DNA of 64,000 nt from Dillenia suffruticosa (GCA_033439265.1 JAVTVX010000011.1:9858590-9922589), one strand, 5' to 3'; positions 25,471-38,602 are shown, numbered from the stretch's first letter. Translations and numbers: made by a program. The notes: generated by a model not told the origin, from the letters alone.

Positions 25471-26449
25471 TCGGATTAATATTGAATTAAAAAATTTGTA
25501 TTATTGAATAAAATAATACAAATAAAATAAAAGGTATCAATACAATAATAAAAAATATTAAATCAAACAAAAAAAGAAAAAATAAATTAATTAAAAAAAT
25601 ATATATATAATTTAACTAAAATAAAATATATGGTTTTTTTTAAGATTTAAATAATATTATTTTTTTTAAAAATGAAATATAATATAATAAAAAAAATGTA
25701 AATTAAAATATTATAAAATAATAATATGATTTGTTAATATAAAATAATAAAATAAAATAAAATTCTAATTAAAAAAGATTAAATTCAGCGACGGATTTGG
25801 AATCCGTCGCTAAATTACCAACAGATAAATTTCATCGTTGCTAAGTTAATTTTTTAATTTAAATAGTATATTAATATTATATTTTATTTAATTATATATA
25901 AAAAATTTAGCGATGGATTGGGATTTTTGTTGCTAAATTTAGCGACGGAAATCAAATCCGTCGCTAAATTAATTTTTAACTTAAATATAACATATTAATA
26001 GAATAAAAATAAAAATAAAAAAATAAAATTCTATTTAAAAAAGATTAAATTTTGCGACGGATTTTAAATCCGTGGTAAAATTTAACCACGAAATATTATT
26101 TGTCGTTAATTAGCGACGAAATTTGCAACGAAAATTTTTTTGTCGCCAATTAGCGACGAATTTAGCAACAAAAATTCTTTTGTCACTGATTAGCGGTGAA
26201 TTTAGCCACGAATGATGTGTCCATCGCTAATTTAGCCACGACTTCCTTTTCGTCTCAAATTTTGTGACAAATTAGCGACGAAAAAGTTTTTATTGCTAAA
26301 TCTGTCACAAAATAGCGACGGATTTTTTTCGTCACTAAAATTCGTAGCTAAAACCGTGTTTTTTTATAGTGCGATTTAAGTACTGGGTCAACCCATTAAT
26401 CTATATATCGACAAAGAGTCTTAGCAAAAACATAAAGAAGGTCGACATG

Positions 26450-29018
26450 TGTAAGATCCGATTTTGAGGAATCATTAAGTCAAGCAATTGCAATTGCATT
26501 TTTCTTATTTTATTGGGCATATTTAAATTATTTGCATTACACTATACTAAAATTCGTTGATTTTTTATGTGCGATGTATATTTTGGCTTTATGTGCGTAG
26601 GTTATTCATAAATTGAGTGTGTTAAAATTAGTATAGATTAATTGGACATATTCGCGAATTAGAACGATCTGAATAAGATAACAAGAGAATCGAATTAGAG
26701 TTTGGTATAGGAGTACAAAAGAAAAAAAAAAGAGAAAAAATAGTGGACACTATAGCACATCATCACCCAGCATATGACACTTTTACCTTTGATATATCAC
26801 CATACCTAGGGGACCTACAATCCACTTAGAATTGAAATGAGAGAGAGAGAGAGAGGGAAAGAGGGAGATCTTTCATTTTTAAACATTATTCACGTTTTCC
26901 TCTTCCTCACAAAAACCAAACCCTAACCCTATGACAGGTGTCTTTTAAGCTTAAATTACACAAGCTCCATCCATATACTTTTATCCTTGGCACATAGAGG
27001 TGTGGAAAAGCTCAAAAATAAGTTTAGAGCACATGGAAGGGAAGGAAGTTGGAGAAAGAAGTGCATAGAAGAGCAAAGTTGATTTTGAAGCTTAGAAAGA
27101 TAAGTACTATACTTGTGTTTATTTCTTTGATGTCTAATAGGCATGTTTAATATGTTTTCAGATTATTTGTGGTATTAAAATAAGGATGGAATGAAAAAAA
27201 CGGAAAATCTCATATTGGAACATCAGAAGATGGAAGAAAACTATGATTTAACATTCTGAATAGTTTGATCTTGATGTAGTTTTTAGCTCATAACATTTTC
27301 TGAACAACTCCAAATTGAATATGATTTTCTTCTAAAGAAAGTACACTTCCATAGATTTAAAATGATATATAATTCAAAAAGTTTTATTGAGAAATGAATT
27401 TTTGATAAATTTTCAAAATGACACATTTTTTATAAAAGAAACTGTCATATTTCTGCTTGTTTATGTGTTGAACTTTGTCTCCATTGTTAGCTGCCCTCTA
27501 AATTGAATTAGGCTAACCTTTGAATAATAGACATTGTAGTCCTGTGTCTTATCTTTAAATGGCCACTAGAATCATCTCAATCCAATATATGTATAAGATG
27601 CTATGTTAATTTTTTTTATGACTACGCAAATTGTATTGTGAATTTTGTGATGTAACATTGTTTGATGTGGTTTTTTCTATATAATTAGAATTGAAACTAG
27701 TTATGAATATAAAAGTTGTAACCCTAAGTCTTATGACAATTGGATTTATCTCAATTCAAACATTGTAACCCAAGATATGACAGTTTTATTAAAATTTGTT
27801 TGTTCTAGAAACTCATTAAAATAGCTCATTGGAGCGCTATGAGTTGGTTGACTATAGGAACTGCATATTCGTGATATTTGATTATGAACCCTATATAATC
27901 CATGTGCTAAATTGAGATTTTTGTGATCATTATTTCATGTGAATATAAAGTAATATAAAGAGAAAGTCACAATATGATGATTTTTTCGAAATCTTTGCGA
28001 AGTTTACAGGTGAAGCTTAAGGAGTACAGTTGATATATGAGTTTCGAAAGTTTTGCAAAACTTACGGATGAAACTTGAGAAACTATAGATGTATCTCTTC
28101 TCCCTACAAGGGTAGAATTAGAAACAAATAAAGTGTTTGAGGTGTTTAACCTAAAAAGATATAGATTTCATTTAGAAATACCAAATTTTGATTTGCTCTT
28201 CCAGAACCTTATATACTAGCTTGGTTCGACATTTTAGTCATTTTTTTAAATATCAATTTTAAATTAGAATGACAAAGATAGAGAAAAATAATGAATCTAG
28301 GTGGTAATTTCTTTTATTTCTTTGGAATTATTTGAGATAACGTGTATCCTTTGTGTACTGTTTGGTATTACGTTATTTGCATGTTGATATTGATATTTCT
28401 ATGCCTACTTATTTGTTATGTATGCTATTGGTCCCCCATATACTTACTTAGCTAATACTGACCCTGATATCCTTACTTTCAGGTAATCAGGGATACGAGA
28501 GAAAACCACATGCTAGAGGCCTTTGAGTTAAGGGATATCGATCCCAACTTATTTTCGACCTACTTATATTTTTAAGGCATGTTGTTCTTGTGTTTTTTTT
28601 TTTTGCATTTATACGAGTTACTCGTTAAATGTAGTCGTATAGTTAAAGGTCAAAGGAGTCTTATATGTATAGTTTTGTTTATATTATGACAATACACTAT
28701 GGTGTATAATTGGATGGTCGGGAGAGCTATTAATACTTGTTTGTTTGATATTAGAGGACATCTGTTTGCTTTATCAAGTTTTATATTAACCCCAGATGGT
28801 TAAAGAATCACTAAATAGGGGAGAATTTGCTAAAATTTTATTTAGGAATAACAAGCAATTTATTTTTTTTAATATTAATCTCCTTCCGTGTTATCATACA
28901 TGGAGAGTGTGGCTATCGTGAGTTCAGATGTCTCATTTTAATCGAGTTAATTACTTTTACATTTGCATATTTGTCTCTTTTGTTAGGGGGTGTGACGTTG
29001 GGATAGCGAGTCATTACA
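26450..29018 (+). mobile_element. Solo LTR, second family, TSD ACATG/ATATG
   Basis: It begins TGTAAGATCCGATTTTGAG and ends GCGAGTCATTACA (TG...CA). The flanking 5-mers are ACATG (26445-26449) and ATATG (29019-29023), one mismatch. It is homologous along its length to the inverted copy at 34378-36966; the two share, for example, gaattaggctaacctttgaa near 27505. No gag or pol is present. No gene inside; short frames are spurious. Confidence 0.85.
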
Positions 29019-30480
29019 ATATGCTCGATAACTTATTGATCTGTTCTATTTTTCCTTAAAAGTCATACAACGACATTTATTCAAAATATGTCGACCCACC
29101 TTCATATGTCAACCAATTCAAATGTGTCTTGTTCACCAATTTGTCTTAAAACAGGATTATATCGACTTGAAAACCTCAATGTGTCGACAAAGTCTTTGAG
29201 TTCATAACATAGAGATATCAATGCCTCATTGTAATTATATCAATATCCTATAATATGTCGATCAATATAAACGCATATGTCCACAAATTAATTATGAAAC
29301 AAAACCATGTCCACTTGAAAATTTAAAGATGTCAACAATCTCTTAAAGAGAGAAGTTTAAAAGATCAACACAATACTATTCAATTCGACTAGGAACATAA
29401 AATTGGTCAACATGCCCCACATAAATTTATCGACAAACCAAACTAGTCAACATGATATATCAATATGTTGACCTGATCAATGAATTTACAATACAAAAAT
29501 TTGAAACCAAGTCGATGTGCTTCTTAAATTTGTTGACATGAAAATTGTCAAAAACTAGATTTCGAAAATGACATGATCACAATGGTTGCCTTCTCTTGAT
29601 TTATTTGTCTATCTCCCTTTTTATCAAATACTAACGTTTAAATACAGTGAGTTCATCTCCCAATTAGATAACAGAAAAAGAGGTGTGAGTGGAAAGATGA
29701 AACTTCAGTGCAAAATTTTGGTGTTCTTTGTTTTTCCTTCCTAAATTTCATATATTCATTTTGTCATTTTTTTTTCAAAAACAACCAAATAATTAGAAAT
29801 CTCCAAAAATATTTTAATTCAACTATTTACTCCCTTCTTTTACACCATTCCCAATGTTTTACAATTGTTGCCGAAGGATGTGGTGTCAAAAAATTAGGAA
29901 AAAAAAAGGTCGAGCAAAATATCTAAGGAAAAAAAGTCAAGGATTTCCTACGTCAAAAAATAATTGCATCTTTGTTGACGTTTGCATGATAAAAATGTCA
30001 ATAAATTTTCAAGATTTGCCAATGTGTTGACAAGCAAAATATCGGAAAAGGTGAGAATTTTCTGATATTTAAACCTAAAATGTTCGCTAAAATTAAAGTA
30101 TTTGCCGATATTTTATAACTGAAATGTCGACAAATCTATATGTACTTAGTGATGTTTTGTGTAAAAATGGGAAGGGGTATTTCTTTTCCAAAAGTTTGAT
30201 TAATTTACATTTGTTTATCAAATATCTATCAACCACAATACACATATTTCATCTATACTTCATACTTTATCCACATTTCATTCACACATAATGATCCAAC
30301 ATCCATCAACAATATTTCAAATATCAAACAAACAACTAACAATCATAAATACCAAATTACTCATTAACAATATTTCAAACAAACAAACAATCATCCACCC
30401 ACAACTCTAACTATCTATCAAGTGCAAATATAATGTAAACACCATTTAGATCACAAAAATAAAGAACTCTTATTAAGTAA
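29019..30480. other. gtcgac/gtcaac repeat tail and non-genic flank
   Basis: 29019-29560 continues the dispersed gtcgac/gtcaac motif region interrupted by the LTR. About 29935-30150 has words such as gccgatattttataac and aatgtcgacaaat that also occur near 37200-37430, suggesting a related transposon terminus. No credible gene; the 72-codon frame at 29708 has no recognisable domain. Confidence 0.4.
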
Positions 30481-30495
30481 GTTTACATAAAATAG

Positions 30496-30785
30496 TTAAT
30501 GGAACAAATACCAAAATCCCATAATTAGAATACATTCAATATATGCATCATGTTCCTTTGTCTCAAGACATATGATCAGTACCTTGTACAAATGGAGAGC
30601 TACCTCCTTCACTCCACGTACCATCGTCATCCTATAGAAATAATATATATAATTAAAATAATCATAGAATGTCACGTAATATAATTTGTATAATATAAAG
30701 AACACAAAGAAATCTATTACCTCTTTCAACATCTCAAAAGGTACCTGGAGTAGTGGAAATGCAGACAACCATTTCAAAGAACTTT
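30496..30785 (-). pseudogene. Possible 3' exons of a transposase-like gene
   Basis: On the minus strand, a short coding-like stretch is followed by a candidate GT...AG intron (GTAATAGATT at about 30721 down to TTTCTATAG at about 30635). A second stretch reading DDDGTWSEGGSSPF follows and ends at a TGA. The position downstream of the transposase remnant at 31430-32150 suggests it is the C-terminal end of the same decayed gene. The splice sites are a reading by eye; I do not recognise this C-terminus. Confidence 0.35.
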
Positions 30786-31429
30786 TTAAATTTCTTTATT
30801 TTTTGTTTCTACAATTTATACCACATCTTGATTAACTCTAGATTAGAACTAGCCTTTGGATGAGAAAATAATGATATTCTATAGTAGCTACTAGGTGTTG
30901 ACGCTTTCCTTTTTCCTCTCACTCTATTCAGACTTGTTTTTTAGTAATTTTGATGAGCACTCTGTTCTCAATTTCGTTGATGGACTCTTATATTGAAATT
31001 CATTTCATTAGTTTGTTTCCTATGTATAGAAAATGCGTATAGAAATTTCAGCACAAACTCTTATTATAAAATGATATCATAAATTCATGTAAATTACCAT
31101 CATATTAACAAATTTTAAATTGACATATGAACTATTCTTTTTCTTATAGGTAGTTTTATAGAGTTCAATTCTATTGGGATATGTCCTGTATCATTAGCCA
31201 CTAAAGAAATATTAATAAATATACAATTGATATATAAAATAATTACCAATTTATTACCCGCATCGCAAATGATTTAAAAGTCACAAGTGTGTGTATACAT
31301 TTGATACAATAGGCTTTACTTTCCTACTTTTGATTTCTTTTTTTTTTTATAAAATATTTTGAGTTATTATAGTAAGGTTATAAAAGTAAAAAAAAAAAAA
31401 AGTAATTTCTCTAAATATGTTATTACCCC

Positions 31430-32150
31430 TCTATACCTTGAGTATCAATGTGAAACACCTTCTAGAATATTTGTTGAAATCTCTTCAGCTGTCTTGTTTT
31501 CCTCATAATATTTTTTTAAGAGTATACCTATATTCTTTAAATTTAGTAGAAATTGATTTGAGAACAAATATATCAACACAAACCTTATTGTCTATTTCAA
31601 ATAAAAAATTTTTGTTGTAAAAGAAGACATTTGAGTTAGAACATGTTACAATAACTATAAAAGAAAACAAATTTAGAAAGTATCATTATGAAATCTTTCA
31701 TTTTTTTTGACCTTTGATGCCAAAGGGATATTGTATCAATCCCTATAACTAAGAGGACAAAATTGTATACTTCTCACCACAAGGCCACAAAAATCGGCTA
31801 GTATCTGAGAATTTTGTCCATTGGGTTGCAATCAGAATTGAAGAACACTACAATACGCTATGATTTGCGATCCCATATATCCATCAAGGTGGTTCTCCCT
31901 CTTCTATAGGTACTTCAAATATTATTAAAATATAATATAATAAATTAATAATTGATTTCACTCGATATGCTTTTAAATAATAATTAGTATTGCTACATTA
32001 CCAAAAATAGGCTCTAGCAAAGTAGTGGTTCATTTTTCACTTGGGCACTCATCAACAGCTGCTCATGGGGCTTCTTCAGATGCTTTGGCTATTCTGATTC
32101 CTTTTAGTTTTTCTCTTCTCTGTGACATGTTTACATCTGTTTTTAGTATA
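31430..32150 (-). pseudogene. En/Spm-type plant transposase remnant (PF03004-like)
   Basis: The minus-strand translation shows, in order and across stops and introns or frameshifts, three pieces. These are MSQRREKLKGIRIAKASEEA (about 32130-32070), then LMDIWD..RIVVFFNSDCNPMDK (about 31890-31820), and KSISTKFKEYRYTLKKYYEE followed by NKTAEEI (about 31560-31480). This order and these words fit the plant 'transposase 24' (Ptta/En/Spm) family, which has G.T.M.D...RIVV.FN..GQP.G and later KSIS.KWR.FK..LK..Y....T.EE. There is no intact frame. The family assignment comes from remembered motifs, not a search. Confidence 0.6.
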
Positions 32151-32922
32151 AGAATTAAAAGTTTAAAACATGTTAGCACATCATAAGCAAATAAGAAATA
32201 TAATAAATATATGAATATCATCAAAAGAAACAAATCATAGTTAAAGGTGAGTCATATACAGAGGTAAAAATGGAGTTACTAGTACACTGATACAAAGATG
32301 CGTCACCAAATAAAAGGAATGAAATGAATGAAAAAAAATATTTTTGTTGACTTATATAATGAATTTACTAGATAAGGAATGAAATGAATGATAAGCATCT
32401 TAACGATCATTTTCCATACATATGTATGTTAAACAAAAGAGAAAAACCAATATATATAATGAATGAGTATAATAAATATACAAAGAGAACATTAAATCAA
32501 TATACATACACATTCTAATTATATTCATACAATATTTATATAAACTAACATCACCTTGTCATTTGAACGTTCGTAAAATATTTCTTAAGCATAACACATA
32601 ACATTAAATATAATTCTTTATATAAACATTTATAAATCCATCCATTAATGTTTCTATAATTCTTAAATACAATTGTATATATATAAACAATATATTATTT
32701 ATATATAATTTTGTTGTTGAATTCATATGTTCAACATGTACTCATATTCACATATACATACAACAAGCCCCCAATTTATTCATACATATACTAACATTAA
32801 GCATTCATATTTATATATTCAAATTCATATTAATGTTGATGATATACTATATAAATTTTATATATGTCAAAGACATAAAAACAAAACATATGTTATACCT
32901 ATTCACTCCACTACCAAAAAGT
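32151..32922. other. Non-genic stretch
   Basis: AT-rich, with tatata-rich segments around 32660-32710. The 68-codon frame at 32727 is simple-sequence in nature (many cat/tat triplets). No gene is supported. Confidence 0.4.
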
Positions 32923-33830
32923 ACCTTTCCTGACATTTAAGTTTTGCGTTCACTTTTTTCACGACACTTTCAGGCCAACGTCAGCAATGTTATTTCAAAA
33001 CCTACAAAACCCTTTCTTCTTGTCTATTCTATATTCTCTCTTCTCTCTTTTCTCTCTTTTCTCTCTACGCACTTCTCCCACCACCACCGCTGCTCCTCCC
33101 TTACCAATTTTGCTATTGTTGTTGCCCCATTGCTGAGGAAAGCTACCGGAGTTTGCTCTTTCTCCTCATTGTCTCCTTTGCTCTTCTCATTGCTCTCTCT
33201 CCTCACAGCCAGCTCCGTCCATTTTGTTTGAATCTGATTGTGTTTATTATATTATTTGTGTTTAGGTAAATGCATTTGGTATGGAGATATGATTAGAGAA
33301 GATTAGGATAAGAATACGATAAATTTAGAACAAAATTAGGTTAAAATTAGAGAAAAATTAGGACAAAAATAGACCAATTAAAGACCAAATTGGGCTCAAT
33401 TCATCAACTCCTTTTTGAAATGATAAAAAATAATTTGTCCACGACACAAAAGGATAAGTGGGTGTTAACCACAGGATTAGGAAACGATTTCTCCAAGAAC
33501 TTTCGTGTATATATATATATGTAAGTCTTTAAAAGCTAAAAACCAAAATAAAAACAAATTAATAAAAAATTTATTCGAGTCCTTTTGTTATTTACTAATG
33601 CCCAATAAAATGACCTCATTACAAATTTTTGAAATAATAAAAGAGAATTTTTATCTAATTTTTTCATTCAAATAACAAAAATATTTTTCTTGAAGGTGAT
33701 GGTGGATAAAGAAAATGGAGTTTAGATGTGCTAAATTAATCATATTACATTGTAGATTAGAGTGTGAATTGCGCTGTAAATAAGTCGGGCATAATTTTTC
33801 TTATGCTTTTACAAATAATTGTTCATTGGT

Positions 33831-33860
33831 TTAATAATAATAATAATAATAATAATAATT
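33831..33860 (+). repeat. (TAA)n microsatellite
   Basis: About nine to ten tandem TAA units near the centre of the inverted-repeat element. Confidence 0.9.
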
Positions 33861-34377
33861 GTAAGTCTTGAACATTTTGTCCTAAGACGTATTAAAAAAA
33901 AAGTTTAAGTTTTGTGGCCAGCTAATCCGTAATTTCCTTCATCCTAATCATGAAGACTTCCTATAATTTTTTCCTAATCTTTCCCCAATCTTAATTTGCC
34001 CTAATTTTATCCTAATTCAAGCATGACAATATGAACATAACCTAATTTAACCTTAATTTGTCCTAATTTTGCCTTAATTTTTCCCTATTTTTCCCTATTT
34101 TTCTCTTTTTTCCCTCTAATCTTGCCCTAATTATGTATGTGTACCAAAAAACAATGACTAATATACTGATAATATCATAAATGTATTTAGATTTGCAAAA
34201 AATGAAAGAACTCATTTTCACAAAAAATGGAGATCGCGATGAGGAGAGAAAGCTGTAAGAACACCAACAACACATGGTGAGAAGAGACGAAGCAACCTCC
34301 AACAAAGAGTGACCTCTGGTACCTCTCTTCGATGGTAGGGTAGCAATGGTGGCATCTGTTTCAGTGGAGAGCTTCAG

Positions 34378-36966
34378 TGTGACAACCCGTTATTCAGACG
34401 TCGTATGCCCTATCAAAAGGAGATAAACATGCAAATACGAAAATAATTAACCTAATTAAAATGTGACATTTGGATTCGCAACAATCGCATTCCCCGTGTG
34501 TGATAATACGGAAAGAGATTTATATTAAAAGAAAATAAATCGCTTGTTCTTTTCAAAAAATAAAAGGGCAAAATTTCCCATATTTAGGACTATTTAGCAA
34601 CTGATAAAACATTCAATTCACTTGAAATATCAAACAAAAGGCATTAATGACTCTTCCGACCATCCAATAGCACTTTACAAAATATTGTCTCAATATAGAC
34701 CAAAACTATACATATAAAACTCTCATTGATCTCTAACTATTCATTTACATATAAAAAGTACTCATACAATTCCAAAGGAAATATAAAAATAACATGTCTT
34801 AGTATTACAAATAGGTAGGAAAAGAGTAGGAAATGAAATCTTTTTGGCTCGAAGGTCTCTACCCTGTGGTTCTCTCTCGTCTCCTTGATTACCTAAAAAT
34901 AAGGATATTAGAGTCAGCAAAAACTGAGCAAGTACACAGAGAACTAATAGCAAGCAATGCACGTAAGCCGGCACAAGGATATATCAACATCACTATGTAA
35001 GAATCGGAATCATAGCAAAATATACCGAGAATGCACATTTACTCAAAAGGACAATCTCAATTTCCACCCTTAAAACCATTATGTTTTTTCCATTTTTATT
35101 GTTTCAATTTAATTTAACATTTAAATAAAGGAATGGAGTGTCGAACCAAGCAAGTGTATGAGGGTTTGAAGAGCAAGTTAAAAATTTAGTATTCCTAAAT
35201 AAAATTTAGGTCTTTTTCTAGGTTAGACACCTCAAATACTTCACCTGTTCTTATTCCACCATCGTAGGGAGAAGAGATATATCCATAATTCCTCAACTTT
35301 CACCCACAAGATTTGCAAAGCTTTCGAAACTCCACATACCAACTATACTCCTTAAGTTTCGGCCACAAGCTTCGCAAAACTTTTGGAGTTATCATCACGG
35401 TATCACTTTCTCTTCATATTAATTCATATTCACATGAGTGATAATCACAAAAATTCCAATTCATTACAAGGATTACATATGATTCATAGCAAAATTCAAT
35501 ACCAATTATACAAAAAATGTCATATCAAACAATGTTAACCCCAAATTTAACAATATAACTTGCACAGTCATAGAAAAACTATCATAACTTTTTCTGCAAA
35601 TATCGGATTAAGATGATTCCAATGTCCATTTAACGATAAGACATAGGATTACAATATTTATGTTCAAAGGTTAGCCTAATTCAGTCTAGAAGATAGCCAA
35701 CAATCAAGATAAAGTTCAACATAGAAACAGACTAAAACATGGTTTTCTGTCAAAAAATGTGGCATTTTAAAAATTTACCAAAAATTCATTTTTCATTGAA
35801 ACGTTTCGAAATATACGTCATTTTAAAGCATGGAAGTCTCGTTTCTTATAAAGAAAACCTCACTCAATTTGCAGTTGTGCTGAGAAAGATATTTGATAAA
35901 GAACAGAATATGATCGCACTGTGAATAGAATAGTTTTTCTGCAGAGAACATACTATTTCAAAAAGTCACCAAAATTTCAATTCTTCTTGAAACGCTTTGA
36001 ATCATATGTCATTTTAAAGCTACAGCAGTCTAGTTTCATTAGGAGAAAACTCTACTCAATTTGCAGTTGTGTAGAAAAAAATACTGAATAAACATAGGGC
36101 ATCATCAAGTTGTCCAGCATATGGATTTTCTAAGGTTCCATGCAAAAACGGGATTCTCTCTTTCCCTAATTTATTTCCTCTAAATTCCAACAATACAATT
36201 ATATCAAAATATGTTCTACAGGATTATTAAGCATTAATGCAACAAACACATGTAAAATACTTGCCTTTTGAAGCTTGAGAATCAACTTGCTCTCTTATGT
36301 GGTTTTTCCTCCAAATCCCTAGCTTATGTGTTTTTTAGCTTGTTTCACAGTTTTTCTACACTTCTTTATGTTTGGGACACTAAGTATATGGATGGAAGTT
36401 ACTGAATTTAAGCTTAAAGGGCTATTCTCATGGACTTTGGGTTGAGTTCTTAGAAGGAGAAGAAAAAAAACATGAATTGTGGTGAAGTGAAAAATAATCT
36501 CTTCCTTTACTCTTTTCATTATTATCTCAAGTGGTTTGTGGGTCCCTTAACTAGGTTGATGTGTTTACATGGTTGTGTCATGTGGTAAGTAATGAGATAT
36601 CATAGTGTCCCAAATTATTTTAATTTTAATTTAATTTATTTTTTTATTTTCCTTTGTCTTGTTCTTTTATTTTCTTTTTCCTTTTGTAGATCTAATACCA
36701 ATCTCTAATTCGGTTCTCTTATTACATTTTTCTGATTGTTCCATAAGTCAATATGTTTCATAATTTATACTAATTTTAAAATACTGAATCTCTATTTAAA
36801 ATCATCAACACAAAAATCGAAACATATATCGCAAATGCATCTAAAATCATAGCGCCTCTAATTTATCACAATGCGACATAATGCGATGCAAACGAATTTA
36901 GGCATGATAAGTAAAAATGTAAACAAAAGTGCATGTCTTAATGTTTTCTAAGAATGAGATCTTACA
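34378..36966 (-). mobile_element. Solo LTR, second family, TSD TTCAG
   Basis: Read on the minus strand it starts TGTAAGATCTCATTCTTAG and ends GGGTTGTCACA. Perfect 5-bp duplications TTCAG lie at 34373-34377 and 36967-36971. It is homologous to the LTR at 26450-29018 in inverse orientation, and landmark order is preserved. It interrupts the inverted-repeat element, so it is the younger insertion. No coding sequence is seen. Confidence 0.9.
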
Positions 36967-37480
36967 TTCAGCATCGGCGGCGAATGGAGAAGACAGAAAA
37001 GATAAAAAGAGAGAAGAGAAAATAAAGGAAAGAATGTCTGTTTATGTGGGTTTTAAAAGGATTTCTGACAATGTTAGCAAAAACCATGCCAATGTTTTCT
37101 AGTAAAAGTGTTTGGATATTCCTCTCTCAGGATTTCCTGACATTTTGTCTCAAAATATAAAAAATAATGAACATACTGACATATTTAAATAAAAATATTT
37201 GGATATCCCCCTCTCTCTAAAATGTCTCTCTACACTTTTCCGATATTTCTAAGTTAAAATATCGGCATCCCTTCTTCTCTTTCCCAAATTCTCTCTCTAG
37301 TCCGTCTCTCTGCTCTTTCCCGACATTTAGACTAAATGTCAACAAAGTTAAAAGTTTTGTCGACATTGATTATAAGAAACATTAGCAAAATTAAAAAATT
37401 TCATAAACATTTAAATCTAAAATATCAACAAAAATTCTTACCACTGCTCATTTTGAATATATATATTTTTTGCAACTGTA

Positions 37481-38560
37481 AAGATGTGTTTTTGCAATCC
37501 TAAAAAGTAGCTTTTGAATATATATATATTTTAAAGAACGAACTAGAGATTTTTTGGAGACACATACCTATCTATATTGAAGAAATGAGTTTTCCGGAAT
37601 GGAATAGGGTCTTCTAAAGAGGCATGTGAGGATGTGAGTGATTGTCATGGTAGCATTGTTCTAGACATGTCATTTTGATTTTGTTAGAAAATATTTGAAT
37701 ATAAAAAATAGATGAATATACATTTAATACCATATTAGAAAAATTTGAGTATGGAAACAATATAATAATATAAACTCTAATAATATATTATTTCAATGAA
37801 ATATTACAATATGTTATTTTATATAGAAAATCAAATATTAAAAATATAGAAATAAATATTACAGATATTGAGATAAAAATGTTTAATATTTTTAAAATCA
37901 AATCAATAATTGATTTGATTTTAGTACATAATATTTTTTTTAACATTTTATCATATTCAATGTAATATAACGAAAAATATTTGAATTTAAAAGATATAAT
38001 AAATATATGCCGATGTGGTTGAAGATGTGTTTGTAATGCTGAAAAATAGGTTTTTCGGGAACGGATCAGGGATACTCTAGAGCCACGTGTAAATGTGTGA
38101 GTGGTTGTTTTGAATTCTAGTTGTAGCACATATTGAATAATAACTTTTTCTAGAATAGACTAGGAGTCTTCTAGAGGAATGTGCAAGCGTGTGAGTGGTC
38201 GTCTTGACAGCATGTGTTCCAAAAGCACGCAGACCAATCACGTTGTCTGCATTTTATTATAAAATATTTGAACATAAAAAATAGATCAATATAATTCTAA
38301 TATCATATTAAAAAATTAAATATAAAAATAATATAATAATATAAATACTAATAATCCATTGTTCAGATAAAATATTACAATATATTAAATTTATATAAAA
38401 AAAACTAATTATTATAAATATGTAAATAAATATTACAAATATTGAAATAAAAAAAAGTGAAATATTTTCAAAACATAATATATTCCTACAATGACCTATC
38501 ATTGAATTATTATTTAAAACACTAATTACTTTGCAATCTCATTTTATAAAAAAAAATAAT
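37481..38560 (+). repeat. Tandem duplication, period ~541 bp
   Basis: Unit 1 starts at aagatgtgtttttgcaatcc (37481) and unit 2 at aagatgtgtttgtaatgctg (38022). Both continue through a gtcttctaaagaggcatgtg- or gtcttctagaggaatgtgc-like block and then the same AT-rich run (aaaatatttgaa.ataaaaaatagat.aatat). The units are clearly diverged. No gene is present; minus-strand frames here are AT-rich artefacts. Confidence 0.65.
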
Positions 38561-38602
38561 TATTAAAGAATAAAAAATTTTATGATTATATATACATACA
38601 TC

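Larger units (their letters stand above)
23816..26371. mobile_element. Non-autonomous CACTA element
   Basis: Terminal inverted repeats match at 24 of the first 28 positions: left CATTACAAAAAAACAGG..., right (reverse complement) CACTATAAAAAAACACGG..., both continuing ttttagctac. The first five bases give CACTA on the right and a mutated CATTA on the left. The flanking 3-bp sites are CAA (23813-23815) and CGA (26372-26374), one mismatch. Both subterminal regions are packed with gcgacg/cgtcgc words in the form aaatccgtcgctaaatt, about nine exact copies each side. No transposase sequence is visible in its 2556 bp, so it depends on a partner element. Confidence 0.85.
32923..37432. mobile_element. 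Long inverted-repeat (foldback/TIR) element, split by a solo LTR
   Basis: The left half (32923 to about 33700) and right half (about 33700-34377 plus 36972-37432) are diverged inverted repeats. Three pairings support this. ctctctcctcacagccagctcc near 33197 pairs with the complement of about 34220-34255. The attaggacaaaaat-type words near 33290-33370 pair with cctaattttgtc-type words at 33975-34110. The termini are CACTACCAAAAAG on the left and, reverse-complemented, CAGTGGTAAGAATTTTT on the right. With the nested LTR removed the element would be about 1.9 kb. No transposase is visible. The exact ends and superfamily (CACTA, Mutator-like or foldback) are uncertain. Confidence 0.5.

Noticed and set aside
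33024..33231. Ser/Leu-rich and Arg/Glu-rich frames at 32944-33231
   Set aside because: Pyrimidine-rich repeat within the inverted-repeat element; the complementary frame is equally open.
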